A DNA stretch of 64,000 nucleotides from Prauserella alba (GCF_024171735.1 NZ_JAMTCH010000004.1:186001-250000), one strand, 5' to 3'; shown: positions 33,793 to 43,357, counted from the stretch's first letter. Made by a program: numbers and translations. The notes: a model not told the origin generated them from the sequence alone.

Positions 33793-34746
33793 ATGACCGA
33801 ACTGCCGGACATCGAATCCTTGCAACTGCTCGTACTCGTGGGTGAGCACCGCAGCCTCACCACCGCCGCGGAGCACGTCGGCACCACCCAGCCCGCTGCG
33901 AGCAAGCGCATTTCCGCGTTGGAGCGCCGTTTCGGCGTCCGGTTGCTCGACAGGTCCCACACCGGATCGACGCTGACCTCGGACGGGCGACTCGTCTGCA
34001 GCTGGGCGGAGCGGGTGATCGAGGACGTCAACCTGCTCGTCGAAGGCGTCAACGCGCTGCGGAGAGAGCGCACCGCGCAGCTGTCGCTGGCGGCGAGTCT
34101 GACGGTCGCCGAGCACCTGCTGCCGACGTGGATCGGTGACCTGCGCCGGCAGGTTGCCGACCTTCACGTGGGCCTCCAGGTGCTCAACTCGACACGGGTG
34201 TGCGAGCTGGTCCGCAGCGGCGAGATCGATCTCGGATTCATCGAGTCCCCCCGCAGACTCCGCAGCCTGCGTTCGCAGATCGTGGCGCGGGACAGGCTGG
34301 TGCTGGTCGTCGCCCCTGGCCACCGCTGGGCGCGCAGGCGCAGGCCCGTCGGCGCGGCCGAACTCGCCACCACCCCGTTAATCAGCAGGGAAAGCGGCTC
34401 GGGTACACGTGACACGGTCGAGCAGGCGCTCCTGGCGACGGGCCTCACCCCCGTGGAACCACTGCTGGAGCTGGGCTCCACGACCGCGGTGCGCAGTTCG
34501 GTCGCCACCGGAGCGGGGCCCGCGCTTCTCAGTGAGCTCGTCGTCGCATCCGATCTCGCGGCGGGGAATCTACGGGAGGTGGCGACCACGGGGATCGACC
34601 TGCACCGGACACTGCGCGCGGTCTGGCACACGGGCGCCGCGCCGTCCGGTGCAGCAGCCGAGTTGCTGGCACTGGCTTCCCGCGCCGGTTCCTCACCCCG
34701 CACGGCATCCGCGCGGGACGCGAAGTCCGAACGCGACCGCAGCTGA
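33793..34746 (+). CDS. LysR-family regulator (YeiE-like)
   Basis: This LysR regulator has an N-terminal winged HTH (LLVLVGEHRSLTTAAEHVG followed by QPAASKRISALERRFGVRLL) and a C-terminal periplasmic-binding-like effector domain (ELVRSGEIDLGFIESPR; GSGTRDTVEQALLATGL; SSVATGAGPALLSELV). It is divergent from the yeiH-like exporter, the same arrangement as yeiE-yeiH of enterics, so it probably controls that exporter in response to sulfite or a sulfonate. ATG 33793 is chosen; GTG 33787 is possible. Neither has a clear ribosome site. Confidence 0.88.
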   Translation: MTELPDIESLQLLVLVGEHRSLTTAAEHVGTTQPAASKRISALERRFGVRLLDRSHTGSTLTSDGRLVCSWAERVIEDVNLLVEGVNALRRERTAQLSLAASLTVAEHLLPTWIGDLRRQVADLHVGLQVLNSTRVCELVRSGEIDLGFIESPRRLRSLRSQIVARDRLVLVVAPGHRWARRRRPVGAAELATTPLISRESGSGTRDTVEQALLATGLTPVEPLLELGSTTAVRSSVATGAGPALLSELVVASDLAAGNLREVATTGIDLHRTLRAVWHTGAAPSGAAAELLALASRAGSSPRTASARDAKSERDRS

Positions 34747-34776
34747 GCCGGTGATTACCGCGGCCGGTGATCACCG
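34747..34776. repeat. Paired 12-bp palindromes after lysR
   Basis: CGGTGATTACCG (34749-34760) and CGGTGATCACCG (34765-34776, perfect palindrome) lie 16 bp apart in a duplicated 16-bp unit directly after the lysR stop. They may end lysR transcription or act as an operator for the next operon. Confidence 0.5.
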
Positions 34777-34817
34777 CGGGGCTTGTCCCGCGTCCGCGCA
34801 CCCGCTACCGTCCCCGC

Positions 34818-34832
34818 AGAGGTAAGACCTCT
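34818..34832. promoter_or_regulatory. GntR box upstream of the aldehyde dehydrogenase operon
   Basis: AGAGGT-AAG-ACCTCT, a perfect 15-bp palindrome identical to that at 26392-26406, lies 22 bp before the aldehyde dehydrogenase ATG. It links this operon to the sulfonate regulon. Confidence 0.75.
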
Positions 34833-34854
34833 CGCCAACATGGAGGAGTCGTCG

Positions 34855-36276
34855 ATGGGGAACGGAACCATGCTCGTGAACGGCGAATGGTTCGGCACGG
34901 ATTCGGTGCGGGACGTACTGAATCCGGTCGACGACACCGTGATCGACACCGTCGCCTACGGAGGCAGCAAGGAGGCCGTTGCGGCGGCCGACGCTGCGGC
35001 CGATGCCTTCCCCCGCTGGGCAGCGACGCCACCACGACAGCGTGCCGACATTCTCCTGCGGGCCGCGGACCTACTCCGCGACCGTTCGGCAGAACTCGGT
35101 ACGTTGTTGGCGAGAGAAGCGGGGAAACGACTTCCCGAGGGAATCGGTGAGATCGCCTTCTCCGCCGAGTACCTGCGCTGGTTCGCCGAGGAGACGCGAC
35201 GGCCCTCCGGTGCGGTGTACACCCACGAGTCGTCGGATCGCCGGCACCTCAGCCTGCGCAGACCCGCGGGCGTCGTCGCGAGCCTGACCCCGTGGAACTT
35301 CCCGTGCTCCATCCAGGCTCGCAAGCTCGCGCCTGCTCTCGCAGCCGGCTGCACCGTGGTGGCGCGGGTATCGGAGAAGGCGCCGCTCGCGGCCACCGAA
35401 CTCGTGCGGTGCCTCCACGACGCGGGTCTGCCACCCGGTGTGCTCAACCTGGTTCACGGCCCGGCAGCCGAGATCACCGATGCGTATCTGGACCATCCGG
35501 CGGTACGGGTCGTCAGCTTCACCGGGTCGACGGACGTGGGCAGACGCATCATGACCGCGGCCGCAGACCGGATCGTGCGGCCACTGCTCGAGCTCGGCGG
35601 CAACGCGCCCTTCGTCGTGTTCGACGACGCCGACATCGACGCCGCCGTCGAGGGAGCGATGCTCGCGAAGTTCCGCAACACCGGACAATCCTGCATCGCG
35701 GCGAACCGCTTCCTGGTGCACACGGCCGTCCATCAGGAGTTCACCACACGTCTGGCAGCGGCCGTGGATGCGATGTCGATCGGGGACGGACTCGCCGACC
35801 CCACCCCCGATCTCGGCCCGTGCATCGACCGTAATCGGGTGACCGAGGTCGACGAACTCGTCCAGGAGGCCGTTGCCGCCGGCGCCACGAAGCTGACCCG
35901 CGACGCCGAGGTACCGGGGCCGAACTTCGCCCGGCCCACCCTGCTGGCCGACGTTCCCGGCCACGTCGGACTGGCGACCGACGAGGTGTTCGGCCCGGTC
36001 GCGGGCGTGTTCTCGTTCGATACCGAGGAAGCGGCGCTGACCGCGGCGAACAGCACGGAACTGGGCCTGGCCGCCTACGTGTACACCCGCGACCAGGCAC
36101 GCGCATGGCGCTGGTCGGAGCAGTTGGACAACGGCATCGTCGGGGTCAACAACCCGCTTCCCAGTGTCGCGTTCGCCCCGATGGGCGGCACCAAGCAATC
36201 CGGTCTCGGCCGCGAAGGCGCAGCCGCAGGCATTGAAGAGTTCGAAGAGACCAGGTACGTCGCAATCGGTCTCTGA
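34855..36276 (+). CDS. NAD(P)-dependent aldehyde dehydrogenase, candidate sulfolactaldehyde dehydrogenase
   Basis: This 473-residue ALDH of the succinate-semialdehyde dehydrogenase group has ASLTPWNFPCSIQARKLAPA (cofactor pocket), SFTGSTDVGRRIM, the general base in LLELGGNAPFVVFDDADID, the catalytic cysteine in RNTGQSCIAANRFLV, and EVFGPVAGVFSF. In sulfo-Entner-Doudoroff bacteria a GabD-like ALDH oxidises sulfolactaldehyde to sulfolactate, the substrate of the neighbouring ComC/SlcC/SuyAB set. The ATG at 34855 follows GGAGGAG; a longer frame from 34783 runs through the operator and is rejected. Confidence 0.85.
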   Translation: MGNGTMLVNGEWFGTDSVRDVLNPVDDTVIDTVAYGGSKEAVAAADAAADAFPRWAATPPRQRADILLRAADLLRDRSAELGTLLAREAGKRLPEGIGEIAFSAEYLRWFAEETRRPSGAVYTHESSDRRHLSLRRPAGVVASLTPWNFPCSIQARKLAPALAAGCTVVARVSEKAPLAATELVRCLHDAGLPPGVLNLVHGPAAEITDAYLDHPAVRVVSFTGSTDVGRRIMTAAADRIVRPLLELGGNAPFVVFDDADIDAAVEGAMLAKFRNTGQSCIAANRFLVHTAVHQEFTTRLAAAVDAMSIGDGLADPTPDLGPCIDRNRVTEVDELVQEAVAAGATKLTRDAEVPGPNFARPTLLADVPGHVGLATDEVFGPVAGVFSFDTEEAALTAANSTELGLAAYVYTRDQARAWRWSEQLDNGIVGVNNPLPSVAFAPMGGTKQSGLGREGAAAGIEEFEETRYVAIGL

Positions 36277-36316
36277 CCCGGTACGCACGAACGGCCATGG
36301 ACAAGGACGTCTCATC

Positions 36317-37774
36317 ATGCCGACCGAACACTCCGGACCGCCTCCTGTCATCTCATCGGCGGCGGACGTCAACGAGCTCATCAATTCCGGACGGGCGAAG
36401 GGAGGAAAGTCGACCGCGATCACCATCATCGCGCTCGGGGGCATCTTCATCGACGCCTACGACTTCTCGGCGATCGCCTTCGGCCTCAAGGACATCGCGG
36501 CCACGTTCGAGCTGAGCTCGATCCAAGAAGGCATCGTGTCGGCCTCCATCATGGTCGGTGCGCTCGTCGGCGCCCTGGTCGGCGGATACCTCGTCGACCG
36601 CATCGGGCGCTACAAGATGTTCATGGCCGACATGGTCTTCTTCGTCGTCGCAGCCTTGGCCTGCGCGGTCGCACCCACCTTCGAACTACTCACCGGGGCG
36701 CGATTCGTCCTCGGCATCGGGATAGGAATCGACTTCCCCGTCGCGCTGGCCTTCATCGCCGAGTTCAACGCACTTCGCGGACGCGGCGGAAAGGTGTCGC
36801 TGTGGCAGCCTATGTGGTACTTCGCCACCGGCTGCAGCTTCCTGGTGCTGGTGCCCTTCTACTTCCTCGTACCGGAATCGGGCCATACCGACCTCTGGCG
36901 CTGGGCCGTGGGATTCGGCGCTGTTCCTGCGCTCGCCGTGATGCTCATCCGGCACCGGTACATGAACGAATCACCTGCATGGGCCGCTCGGCAGGGCGAT
37001 CTGCACCGGGCCGCCGAGATCCTCAAGTCGTCGTACGGACTCACCGTCACCGTCGACGACTCCGCACCCGAATCCGCCGCGACCACGCCTCCGTCATCCG
37101 GGCCGCGCGAGTTCGCACGCCTGTTCAGTCCGCGCTACCGGGCACGCACGATTCTGGCCGCATCGGTCAGCGCGCTGCAATCGGTGCAGTACTACGCGGT
37201 CGGATTCGCGTTGCCGGTGATCATCGCCGCCCTCCTGCATCAGGGCAGGCTCACATCCATCGTGGGCCCGTTGGTCTTCAACCTCGTCTTCGGCGTCCTC
37301 GGTGGCCTTCTCGGTGTGCGGCTGAGCAACAAGCTCGGTTCCTGGAAGCTCGCCGCAAGCGGGTTCGCCGTCTGCTTCGCGATGCTCATCGGCCTTGGCT
37401 GGGTCGGCAACGCCGAAGGAGCGATGCTGGTCGCCGTCGGGGCGATGCTCGGCGTGTTCGTGTTCTTCCACTCCTACGGTCCCGGCGCTCAGGGCATGAC
37501 CATCGCGACCCTGAGCTACCCGACGTCCCTTCGCGGCGTCGGCAGTGGTTTCGGCCAGGCGATGCTGCGCATCGGATCCATGGTCTCGCTGTTCTTCTTC
37601 CCCATCCTCAGCGCCGACCTGGGTACCGGGGTGTTCTACGTCGTCGCAGTAGCCCCGCTGATCGGCCTCCTCGTCCTCCTGGCGATCCGATGGGAACCCA
37701 CGAGCGTGGACGTCGACGCGGAGGAAGCGGCCGATCTCGCCGCGACCGCCGCCGCCCGGCATCCGGCTGTGTGA
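36317..37774 (+). CDS. MFS transporter (sugar-porter/organic-acid type)
   Basis: This 485-residue major facilitator protein has twelve predicted spans. It has the loop motif GGYLVDRIGRYKMFMADM after span 2, an acidic residue in span 1 (IFIDAYDFSAIAFGL) and the second-half motif GGLLGVRLSNKLGSWKL. The FIDAYD element recalls aromatic/organic-acid:H+ symporters. It lies 40 bp after the aldehyde dehydrogenase in the same operon and probably imports the compound oxidised there, such as 2,3-dihydroxypropane-1-sulfonate (inference). ATG has AAGGAC upstream. Confidence 0.88.
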   Translation: MPTEHSGPPPVISSAADVNELINSGRAKGGKSTAITIIALGGIFIDAYDFSAIAFGLKDIAATFELSSIQEGIVSASIMVGALVGALVGGYLVDRIGRYKMFMADMVFFVVAALACAVAPTFELLTGARFVLGIGIGIDFPVALAFIAEFNALRGRGGKVSLWQPMWYFATGCSFLVLVPFYFLVPESGHTDLWRWAVGFGAVPALAVMLIRHRYMNESPAWAARQGDLHRAAEILKSSYGLTVTVDDSAPESAATTPPSSGPREFARLFSPRYRARTILAASVSALQSVQYYAVGFALPVIIAALLHQGRLTSIVGPLVFNLVFGVLGGLLGVRLSNKLGSWKLAASGFAVCFAMLIGLGWVGNAEGAMLVAVGAMLGVFVFFHSYGPGAQGMTIATLSYPTSLRGVGSGFGQAMLRIGSMVSLFFFPILSADLGTGVFYVVAVAPLIGLLVLLAIRWEPTSVDVDAEEAADLAATAAARHPAV

Positions 37775-37842
37775 ACATCCGGCGGTGTGACGGCACCAGG
37801 CACGTCCGACCCCACGTGGCACCACGAAGGAGAGATGCTCGA

Positions 37843-38706
37843 ATGAGAATTGCGTTCATCGGCGCAGGAAACATGGGCGGAGCCGTCGCGCGGCGCCTTG
37901 CCACCGGCGGGTACGACGTCCGGGTCGCCGACCACTCACCGTCCGCAGTGGACCGCTGTACCGCGGTCGGTGCCGCTGCGGCCGGGAGCGCCGTGGAAGC
38001 AGCCAAGGGCGCCGACATCGTGTTCACCAGCCTCCCCACTCCGGAGATCGTCACCGAGGTGTGGCGCGAGGTGGCACCGCACCTGTCCGGAACCGCGATA
38101 GCAGTCGACGTGTCGACCATCGACCCCACCACGGCGGACGACCTGGAGACCACGCTCGCGGAACACGGCAACGCGTTCGTCCACTGCGCTCTGGGTAAGA
38201 CCCCGGCCGCTGCGGAGCAAGGCGCCATCCCGCTGTTCACCGGCGGTTCCGGTGCTGCGATCACCACCCTCGCACCCGTTTTCGACCGCATGGGCGAGCG
38301 GACCTACGAGTTCGGTTCCCCGTCGGCCGCGGCCGTGTTCAAGCTCATCTCGAACATGATCGGGATGACGAACGTCGCCGTGCTGAGCGAGGGCCTCACA
38401 CTCGCGGAGAAGGCCGGGATCGACCCGGAGCTGTTCGCCTCGGCGCTCGACGACACGGGCGCCTACTCGTTCCAATCCCAGGTCCGTCTCCCCTGGATGA
38501 TCGCGGGCGACGACACGGCCCGGTTCAGCGCCGAACTCGCGGCGAAGGACCTCCGGCTCGCCGTCGATTCGGCCGGTAGGCTCGGGATTCCCACCCCGGT
38601 GTCCGCCCAGACGCTGGCCCAGCTGCTCAGTACCGTGGTCCACGGACACGGTGACCGGGACGTCGTGGCCATGCGCGCACTGCTGACACCACCCGGCCAC
38701 CGCTGA
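37843..38706 (+). CDS. 3-hydroxyisobutyrate-dehydrogenase-family enzyme, YihU-like (sulfolactaldehyde/DHPS interconversion)
   Basis: This 287-residue beta-hydroxyacid dehydrogenase has the NAD motif FIGAGNMGGAVARRL at the N-terminus and catalytic Lys167 in VFKLISNMIG. Ordinary family members have a PVSGG-type loop, but here it is CALGKTPAAAEQG with G118-K119-T120. This matches in position and type the G-R-T loop that binds the sulfonate in E. coli YihU, the sulfolactaldehyde reductase. With the ALDH it could oxidise dihydroxypropanesulfonate to sulfolactaldehyde and on to sulfolactate. ATG 37843 follows AAGGAGA. Confidence 0.83.
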   Translation: MRIAFIGAGNMGGAVARRLATGGYDVRVADHSPSAVDRCTAVGAAAAGSAVEAAKGADIVFTSLPTPEIVTEVWREVAPHLSGTAIAVDVSTIDPTTADDLETTLAEHGNAFVHCALGKTPAAAEQGAIPLFTGGSGAAITTLAPVFDRMGERTYEFGSPSAAAVFKLISNMIGMTNVAVLSEGLTLAEKAGIDPELFASALDDTGAYSFQSQVRLPWMIAGDDTARFSAELAAKDLRLAVDSAGRLGIPTPVSAQTLAQLLSTVVHGHGDRDVVAMRALLTPPGHR

Positions 38707-38710
38707 GTCC

Positions 38711-38753
38711 CGCCCACACCCGTCACTCGGCGAGCGTGCGACGGGTGTGGGCG
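38711..38753. terminator. Hairpin between the dehydrogenase and ackA
   Basis: A perfect 14-bp stem (38711-38724 with 38740-38753) and 15-base loop lie between the convergent genes. The left arm ends inside the ackA stop codon and the right arm is in its last codons. Confidence 0.65.
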
Positions 38754-39832
38754 GCGATCTCGACGTCCTCCCGTGCAGCCACCACGAAGGTGCGCACCGG
38801 TGCTGCCGCCGTGCTGATGTCGGCGTCGCCCGCGCTCGCCTCGTTGCTCGCCACGTCCAGGGTCACGCCCAGGTACCGCAGGCCGGCCGCGGCCTCCACC
38901 CGCACCCGGGCACTGTGCTCGCCCACGCCACCGGTGAACGCCAGCACATCGATTCCGCCGAGACTGCCCGTCATCGCCGCGATCTCCCTCCGCAGCCGGT
39001 GGACGTACACGTCGAACGCCAGCCGGGACGCCTCGTCGCCGGATTCCATTCCGGACATGATCTCGCGCATGTCGCCGGACCCACCCGCCAGCCCCGCCAG
39101 GCCGGATTCGCGCTCCAGTGCGTGAGACAGGTCCTCGGCGGCCGTTCCCGCGTGCTGTTGCAGCCACAGCACCAGGCCGGGGTCGACACTTCCGGTGCGG
39201 GTCGCCATGACCAGCCCCGCCAGCGGCGTGAAGCCCATCGTCGTGTCGACCGACCGGCCACCGGCCACCGCGGCGAGCGAGGCACCCGCCCCGAGGTGAC
39301 ACGACACGATCCGCAACTCCCGCGCCGGCCTCCCGGCCAGCTGCGCCGCCCGCCGGGCCACGTACGCGTGCGACAGGCCGTGAAACCCGTACCGTCGCAA
39401 CCCCCACCGCCGGTTCCATTCCGCGGGCAGCGCATACGTGGCGGCCGCATCCGGGATCGTCGTGTGGAACGCCGTGTCGAAGCACGCGACCGCCGGTGTG
39501 CCGGGCAGCACCTGCCGTACGGCGTCGATCCCGGCCACACCCCGCGGCTGGTGCAGCGGGGCGAGGTCGGCCAGCCCCTCGATCGCCTCGCGCACTCCGT
39601 CGTCGATCCGCACCGGTTCGCGGAACCGCCGTCCGCCGTGGACGATGCGGTGGCCCACGGCATCGACCGCCGGCAGACCTCGTACGAACCGCTCCAGCTC
39701 GGCCGTGCCGGCGCCGTCCCAGTCTTCGATCGTCACGTCGTCGACGACCTCGTCGGACGCGTCGAGCAGCCGCACCTTCAGACTCGACGATCCGGCGTTG
39801 ACGACCAGGACGTGCACGGGTGATCCCGTCAC
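38723..39832 (-). CDS. ackA: Acetate kinase
   Basis: This 369-residue acetate kinase forms ATP and acetate from acetyl phosphate. It has the N-terminal signature [18 protein letters not shown], the second signature [19 protein letters not shown], and the catalytic residues in [12 protein letters not shown] and YGFHGLSH. It shows [15 protein letters not shown] and [13 protein letters not shown] as well. The GTG at 39832 overlaps the phosphoketolase stop by 4 bp, so the pair turns sugar phosphates into acetate with substrate-level ATP. The longer open frame to 40114 is a shadow. Confidence 0.95.
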   Translation of the reverse strand: MTGSPVHVLVVNAGSSSLKVRLLDASDEVVDDVTIEDWDGAGTAELERFVRGLPAVDAVGHRIVHGGRRFREPVRIDDGVREAIEGLADLAPLHQPRGVAGIDAVRQVLPGTPAVACFDTAFHTTIPDAAATYALPAEWNRRWGLRRYGFHGLSHAYVARRAAQLAGRPARELRIVSCHLGAGASLAAVAGGRSVDTTMGFTPLAGLVMATRTGSVDPGLVLWLQQHAGTAAEDLSHALERESGLAGLAGGSGDMREIMSGMESGDEASRLAFDVYVHRLRREIAAMTGSLGGIDVLAFTGGVGEHSARVRVEAAAGLRYLGVTLDVASNEASAGDADISTAAAPVRTFVVAAREDVEIAAHTRRTLAE

Positions 39833-42213
39833 GACTGCCACACCCAGTCCCGCACCTCGGGCAGGTCGTCCCCGTGCTCGCGGGTCCAGGCGTCGTGCCG
39901 GGTGCGCGCGTCGGCCATGTCCTGCCGCAGCCACGCCGTCGGAACCCCGAGGTCGGGCACCCGGTCCAGCACGTCGATGACCAGGCGGAACCGGTCCATG
40001 TCGTTGCGCACGAGCATGTCGAACGGCGTGGTCGTGGTGCCTTCCTCCTTGTAGCCGCGAACGTGGATGTTCCCGTGGTTGCGCCGGCGGTAGGTCAACC
40101 GGTGGATCAGCCACGGATAGCCGTGATACGCGAGCAGCACCGGCCGGTCCGTCGTGAACAGCGCGTCGAACTCGGCATCGGTCATGCCGTGCGGATGTTC
40201 ACTCGCCGACTGCAACCGCATCAGATCGACGATGTTGACGACCCGCACCGCCAAGTCCGGCAGCCGCTCCCGCAGGATCGACGTCGCGGCCAGCACTTCC
40301 ACCGTCGGCGCGTCCCCTGCACACGCCAGCACCACGTCGGGTTCCCTGCCGGCGTCGGAACTCGCCCACTCCCAGATGCCCGCACCGCGGGCGCAGTGCA
40401 GCACCGCCTCGTCGGCATCCAGCCACTCCGGTGTCCGGTTCTTCCCGGCTACCACGACGTTGACGTAGTCACGGCTGCGCAAACAGTGGTCGGCCACCGA
40501 CAGCAGCGTGTTCGTGTCCGGCGGGAGATAGACCCGGATGATCTCGGCCTTCTTGTTCATCACGTGGTCGATGAACCCGGGATCCTGGTGCGAGAAACCG
40601 TTGTGATCCTGCCGCCACACGTGCGAGGTCAACAGGTAGTTCAGCGAGGCGATGGGCCTGCGCCAGTCGAGCCCGTGACTCGTCTTCAACCACTTCGCAT
40701 GCTGGTTGAACATCGAGTCCACGATGTGAATGAACGCCTCGTAGCAGGACAGCAGCCCGTGCCTGCCGGTGAGCAGATATCCTTCGAGCAACCCTTGGCA
40801 CACGTGCTCCGACAGCATCTCGATGACGCGCCCGTCCCTGGCCAGGTGCTCATCGGTGCCGCGAATCTCGCCGAGCCACTGTTTCCCGCTCGCGCCGTAG
40901 ACCGCGTCGAGCCGGTTCGACTCGGTCTCGTCGGGACCGAACAGGCGGAAGTTGCGATGATCCTCGTTGGCCCGCAGCACATCCCGTAACCAGCGTCCCA
41001 GCACTCGGGTCGGCTCCGACATCGTCGACCCGGGCTTGGTGACCTCCGAGCCGTGCTCGCGGAAATCGGGAAGCCGCAACGGTTTCAGCAGTCTTCCGCC
41101 GTTGGCGTGCGGGTTCGCGCCCATGCGGCGCTCGCCCGCCGGGACCTGCGCCGCCAACTCGGGCCGGGGCGCACCGTGCTCGTCGAACAGTTCCTCCGGC
41201 CGGTAGGAACGCAGCCACGACTCCAGTTGCTGCCGATGATCGGCGTTCTCCCTGACGTCGGCCAGCGGGATCTGGTGCGAACGCCACGTGTCGGCCACCG
41301 GCTTTCCGTCCACTTCGGATGGACAGGTCCAGCCCTTCGGGGTGCGCAGCACGAGGACGGGCCACTGCGGACGGTCTGCGAGGCCCCGTTCGCGCGCGCT
41401 GCCCTGGATGACGCCGATGTCGTCCACGATGCGGTCGAGCGTGGCGGCCATCGCCCGGTGCATCGTGGCGGGCTCGTCACCTTCGACGTAGTACGGCAGG
41501 TATCCGTAACCACGCAACAGCGCGTCGAGCTCCTCCTGCGGAATGCGGGCGAGAACCGCCGGATTGGCGATCTTGTACCCGTTGAGGTGCAGGATCGGCA
41601 GCACGGCACCGTCGGTCGCCGGGTTGAGGAACTTGTTGATGTGCCAGCTGGTGGCCATCGGTCCCGTCTCCGCCTCACCGTCGCCGATCACACATGCCAC
41701 CAGCAGGTCCGGATTGTCCAGCACGGCACCGTAGGCGTGCGCCAGCGAGTAGCCGAGCTCGCCACCCTCGTGGATCGAACCGGGTGTCTCCGCCGCCACA
41801 TGGCTCGGCATCCCGCCGGGGAACGAGAACTCACGGAACAGTCGGCGCATGCCGTCCTCGTCCTGCCCGACAGCGGGATAGGCCTCACTGTAGGTGCCTT
41901 CGAGCCAGGTGTTCGCGAGCACGCCAGGACCGCCGTGACCGGGGCCCATCACGTACATGACGTTGCGCTCGCGCCGCCGGATCATTCGGTTCAGATGCGC
42001 GTAGACGAAGTTCAGACCGGGGGTGGTGCCCCAGTGCCCCAGCAACCGCGGCTTGATGTGCTCGACGCGCAGCGGCTCCCGCAACAGCGGGTTGTCCAGC
42101 AGATACAGCTGCCCGGCCGACAGATAGTTCGCCGCGCGCCAGTACGCATCGAGTGAGCGCAGCTCGTCGTCGTGGAGCAGATGGGCATCGGTCACGGTCG
42201 CCTGTCCGGCCAT
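39829..42213 (-). CDS. xfp: Phosphoketolase (xylulose-5-P/fructose-6-P)
   Basis: This thiamine-diphosphate enzyme of 794 residues splits xylulose-5-phosphate or fructose-6-phosphate with phosphate to acetyl phosphate. It shows [29 protein letters not shown], the TPP motif [16 protein letters not shown], and [15 protein letters not shown], all diagnostic. ATG 42213 follows AGGGGA; longer frames are not supported. It is upstream of and coupled to ackA. The pair is not visibly linked to the GntR boxes of the neighbouring sulfonate island. Confidence 0.96.
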   Translation of the reverse strand: MAGQATVTDAHLLHDDELRSLDAYWRAANYLSAGQLYLLDNPLLREPLRVEHIKPRLLGHWGTTPGLNFVYAHLNRMIRRRERNVMYVMGPGHGGPGVLANTWLEGTYSEAYPAVGQDEDGMRRLFREFSFPGGMPSHVAAETPGSIHEGGELGYSLAHAYGAVLDNPDLLVACVIGDGEAETGPMATSWHINKFLNPATDGAVLPILHLNGYKIANPAVLARIPQEELDALLRGYGYLPYYVEGDEPATMHRAMAATLDRIVDDIGVIQGSARERGLADRPQWPVLVLRTPKGWTCPSEVDGKPVADTWRSHQIPLADVRENADHRQQLESWLRSYRPEELFDEHGAPRPELAAQVPAGERRMGANPHANGGRLLKPLRLPDFREHGSEVTKPGSTMSEPTRVLGRWLRDVLRANEDHRNFRLFGPDETESNRLDAVYGASGKQWLGEIRGTDEHLARDGRVIEMLSEHVCQGLLEGYLLTGRHGLLSCYEAFIHIVDSMFNQHAKWLKTSHGLDWRRPIASLNYLLTSHVWRQDHNGFSHQDPGFIDHVMNKKAEIIRVYLPPDTNTLLSVADHCLRSRDYVNVVVAGKNRTPEWLDADEAVLHCARGAGIWEWASSDAGREPDVVLACAGDAPTVEVLAATSILRERLPDLAVRVVNIVDLMRLQSASEHPHGMTDAEFDALFTTDRPVLLAYHGYPWLIHRLTYRRRNHGNIHVRGYKEEGTTTTPFDMLVRNDMDRFRLVIDVLDRVPDLGVPTAWLRQDMADARTRHDAWTREHGDDLPEVRDWVWQS

Positions 42214-42336
42214 GTCGGGTCCCCTCGTGTCCGGGTCTGCCACGTCGCCGTGGACTACCCGGGCAGCACCTCGACCCAATCCCGTGACCGGTGGCGTGGC
42301 CCGATCGGCCGCCGTGACCGACCAGGCCCGCGGCGA

Positions 42337-42564
42337 TCAGCCCTCGCCGTCCTCGCCTTCGCCGCCCTCATCGCCCTCGCCGCCGTCTTCACCCTCGCCG
42401 CCGTCCTCACCCTCGCCGCCGTCGCCCCCGCCGCCGTCGCCGTACTGGCCGCCGCCGTCTTCCTCCTGCTGATTGCCGTCGTCCTCGACCGGCTCGTCAC
42501 AGGCGGCCACCGCACCGAGCGCACTCACCGCGGCCAACGCCGCGATCGTCTTCCTGATCCTCAT
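42337..42564 (-). CDS. Small acidic lipoprotein
   Basis: This 75-residue protein has a signal peptide with lipobox (RKTIAALAAVSALGAVAAC, Cys22). A very acidic low-complexity tail follows, made of Gly/Glu/Asp repeats (GGEGEDGGEGEDGGEGDEGG). It would sit on the outer membrane face as a flexible polyanion, perhaps for cation binding. The ribosome site is weak; the clean lipoprotein signal is the reason to accept it. The opposite-strand frame 42172-42855 is read as a shadow. It lies upstream of xfp on the same strand. Confidence 0.6.
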   Translation of the reverse strand: MRIRKTIAALAAVSALGAVAACDEPVEDDGNQQEEDGGGQYGDGGGGDGGEGEDGGEGEDGGEGDEGGEGEDGEG

Positions 42565-42664
42565 GCCGGCCAGCGTACGGACATCACGGCCGCATCACAC
42601 GACGGTGCGCCTCCCACCGGCGGCACGGCTCCCACCAGGTGCGGCCGCTTTCCGTACCGGTGCT

Positions 42665-43357
42665 TCACTCCGTGGTGCGGCGGTCGACGTGCCGGCTCAA
42701 CAGCTCACCGGCGTGCCGGATGTGGTCCTGCATGGCCGTTCGCGCCGTCTCCGGGTCGCGTGCGTGCAGCGCGTCGAGGATCGGATAGTGGTCGTCGACG
42801 GATGCCTGCACCCAGCCGTCGATCGTCTCGTAGTAGCGCGACGGCGTGTGCTTGACCGCCTGGCCGAGGAACCAGGTCAGTTTCGGCGACCGGCCCGCCA
42901 TCGCGAGCAGGTGGTGGAACCGGTGGTTGAGGTCCTCGATCTCGTCGAGCCTGCCCTCGGCGAGCGCGTCGGCGAGCCCCTGCTGCAGCTCGTCGAGCCG
43001 GCCGAGGTCGTCGTCGGACAGCCGCGGGGCCGCGCGCGCTGCGAGCTCGCCCTCCAGTTGCGCCTGCACCCAGAACAGGTCGCGGACGTCGTCCCCCGAC
43101 AGCGGGGCGACCATGAACCCGCGCCGGGGTTCGAGCTGCAGCAGCCCCTCGGCACGCAGCGTCAACAGCCCCTCGCGGACCGGTGTGACGCTGATGCCGA
43201 GGTCGGCGGCGACCTGGTCGAGCCGCACGAACTCGGGGAACCGCAGTTGCCCCGACATGACGAGTTCGCGAACGTGCGCGGCGACCTGATCGGGAAGGGA
43301 CCGCTTTCCCCTGGTGCGCTGCACCGTCTCCCCCTTCGACCTGTCCGCCTTCGTCAT
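42665..43357 (-). CDS. GntR-family regulator with FCD domain
   Basis: This 230-residue regulator has a winged HTH with LDQVAADLGISVTPVREGLL (about 45-65) and RRGFMVAPLSGDDVRDLF. It ends with an FCD domain containing IEDLNHRFHHLLAMAG and QDHIRHAGELLSRHV, whose histidines usually bind metal and ligand. ATG 43357 follows AGGCGGG. It diverges from the orphan-Mct operon, so it is the likely repressor of that operon through the AT-rich region at 43401-43423. Confidence 0.9.
   Translation of the reverse strand: MTKADRSKGETVQRTRGKRSLPDQVAAHVRELVMSGQLRFPEFVRLDQVAADLGISVTPVREGLLTLRAEGLLQLEPRRGFMVAPLSGDDVRDLFWVQAQLEGELAARAAPRLSDDDLGRLDELQQGLADALAEGRLDEIEDLNHRFHHLLAMAGRSPKLTWFLGQAVKHTPSRYYETIDGWVQASVDDHYPILDALHARDPETARTAMQDHIRHAGELLSRHVDRRTTE

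Noticed and set aside
42172-42855. Plus-strand frame with long Ala/Leu/Val runs opposite the acidic lipoprotein
   Set aside because: The hydrophobic runs are the antisense reading of the GGE/GGD repeats; no ribosome site and no start near it.
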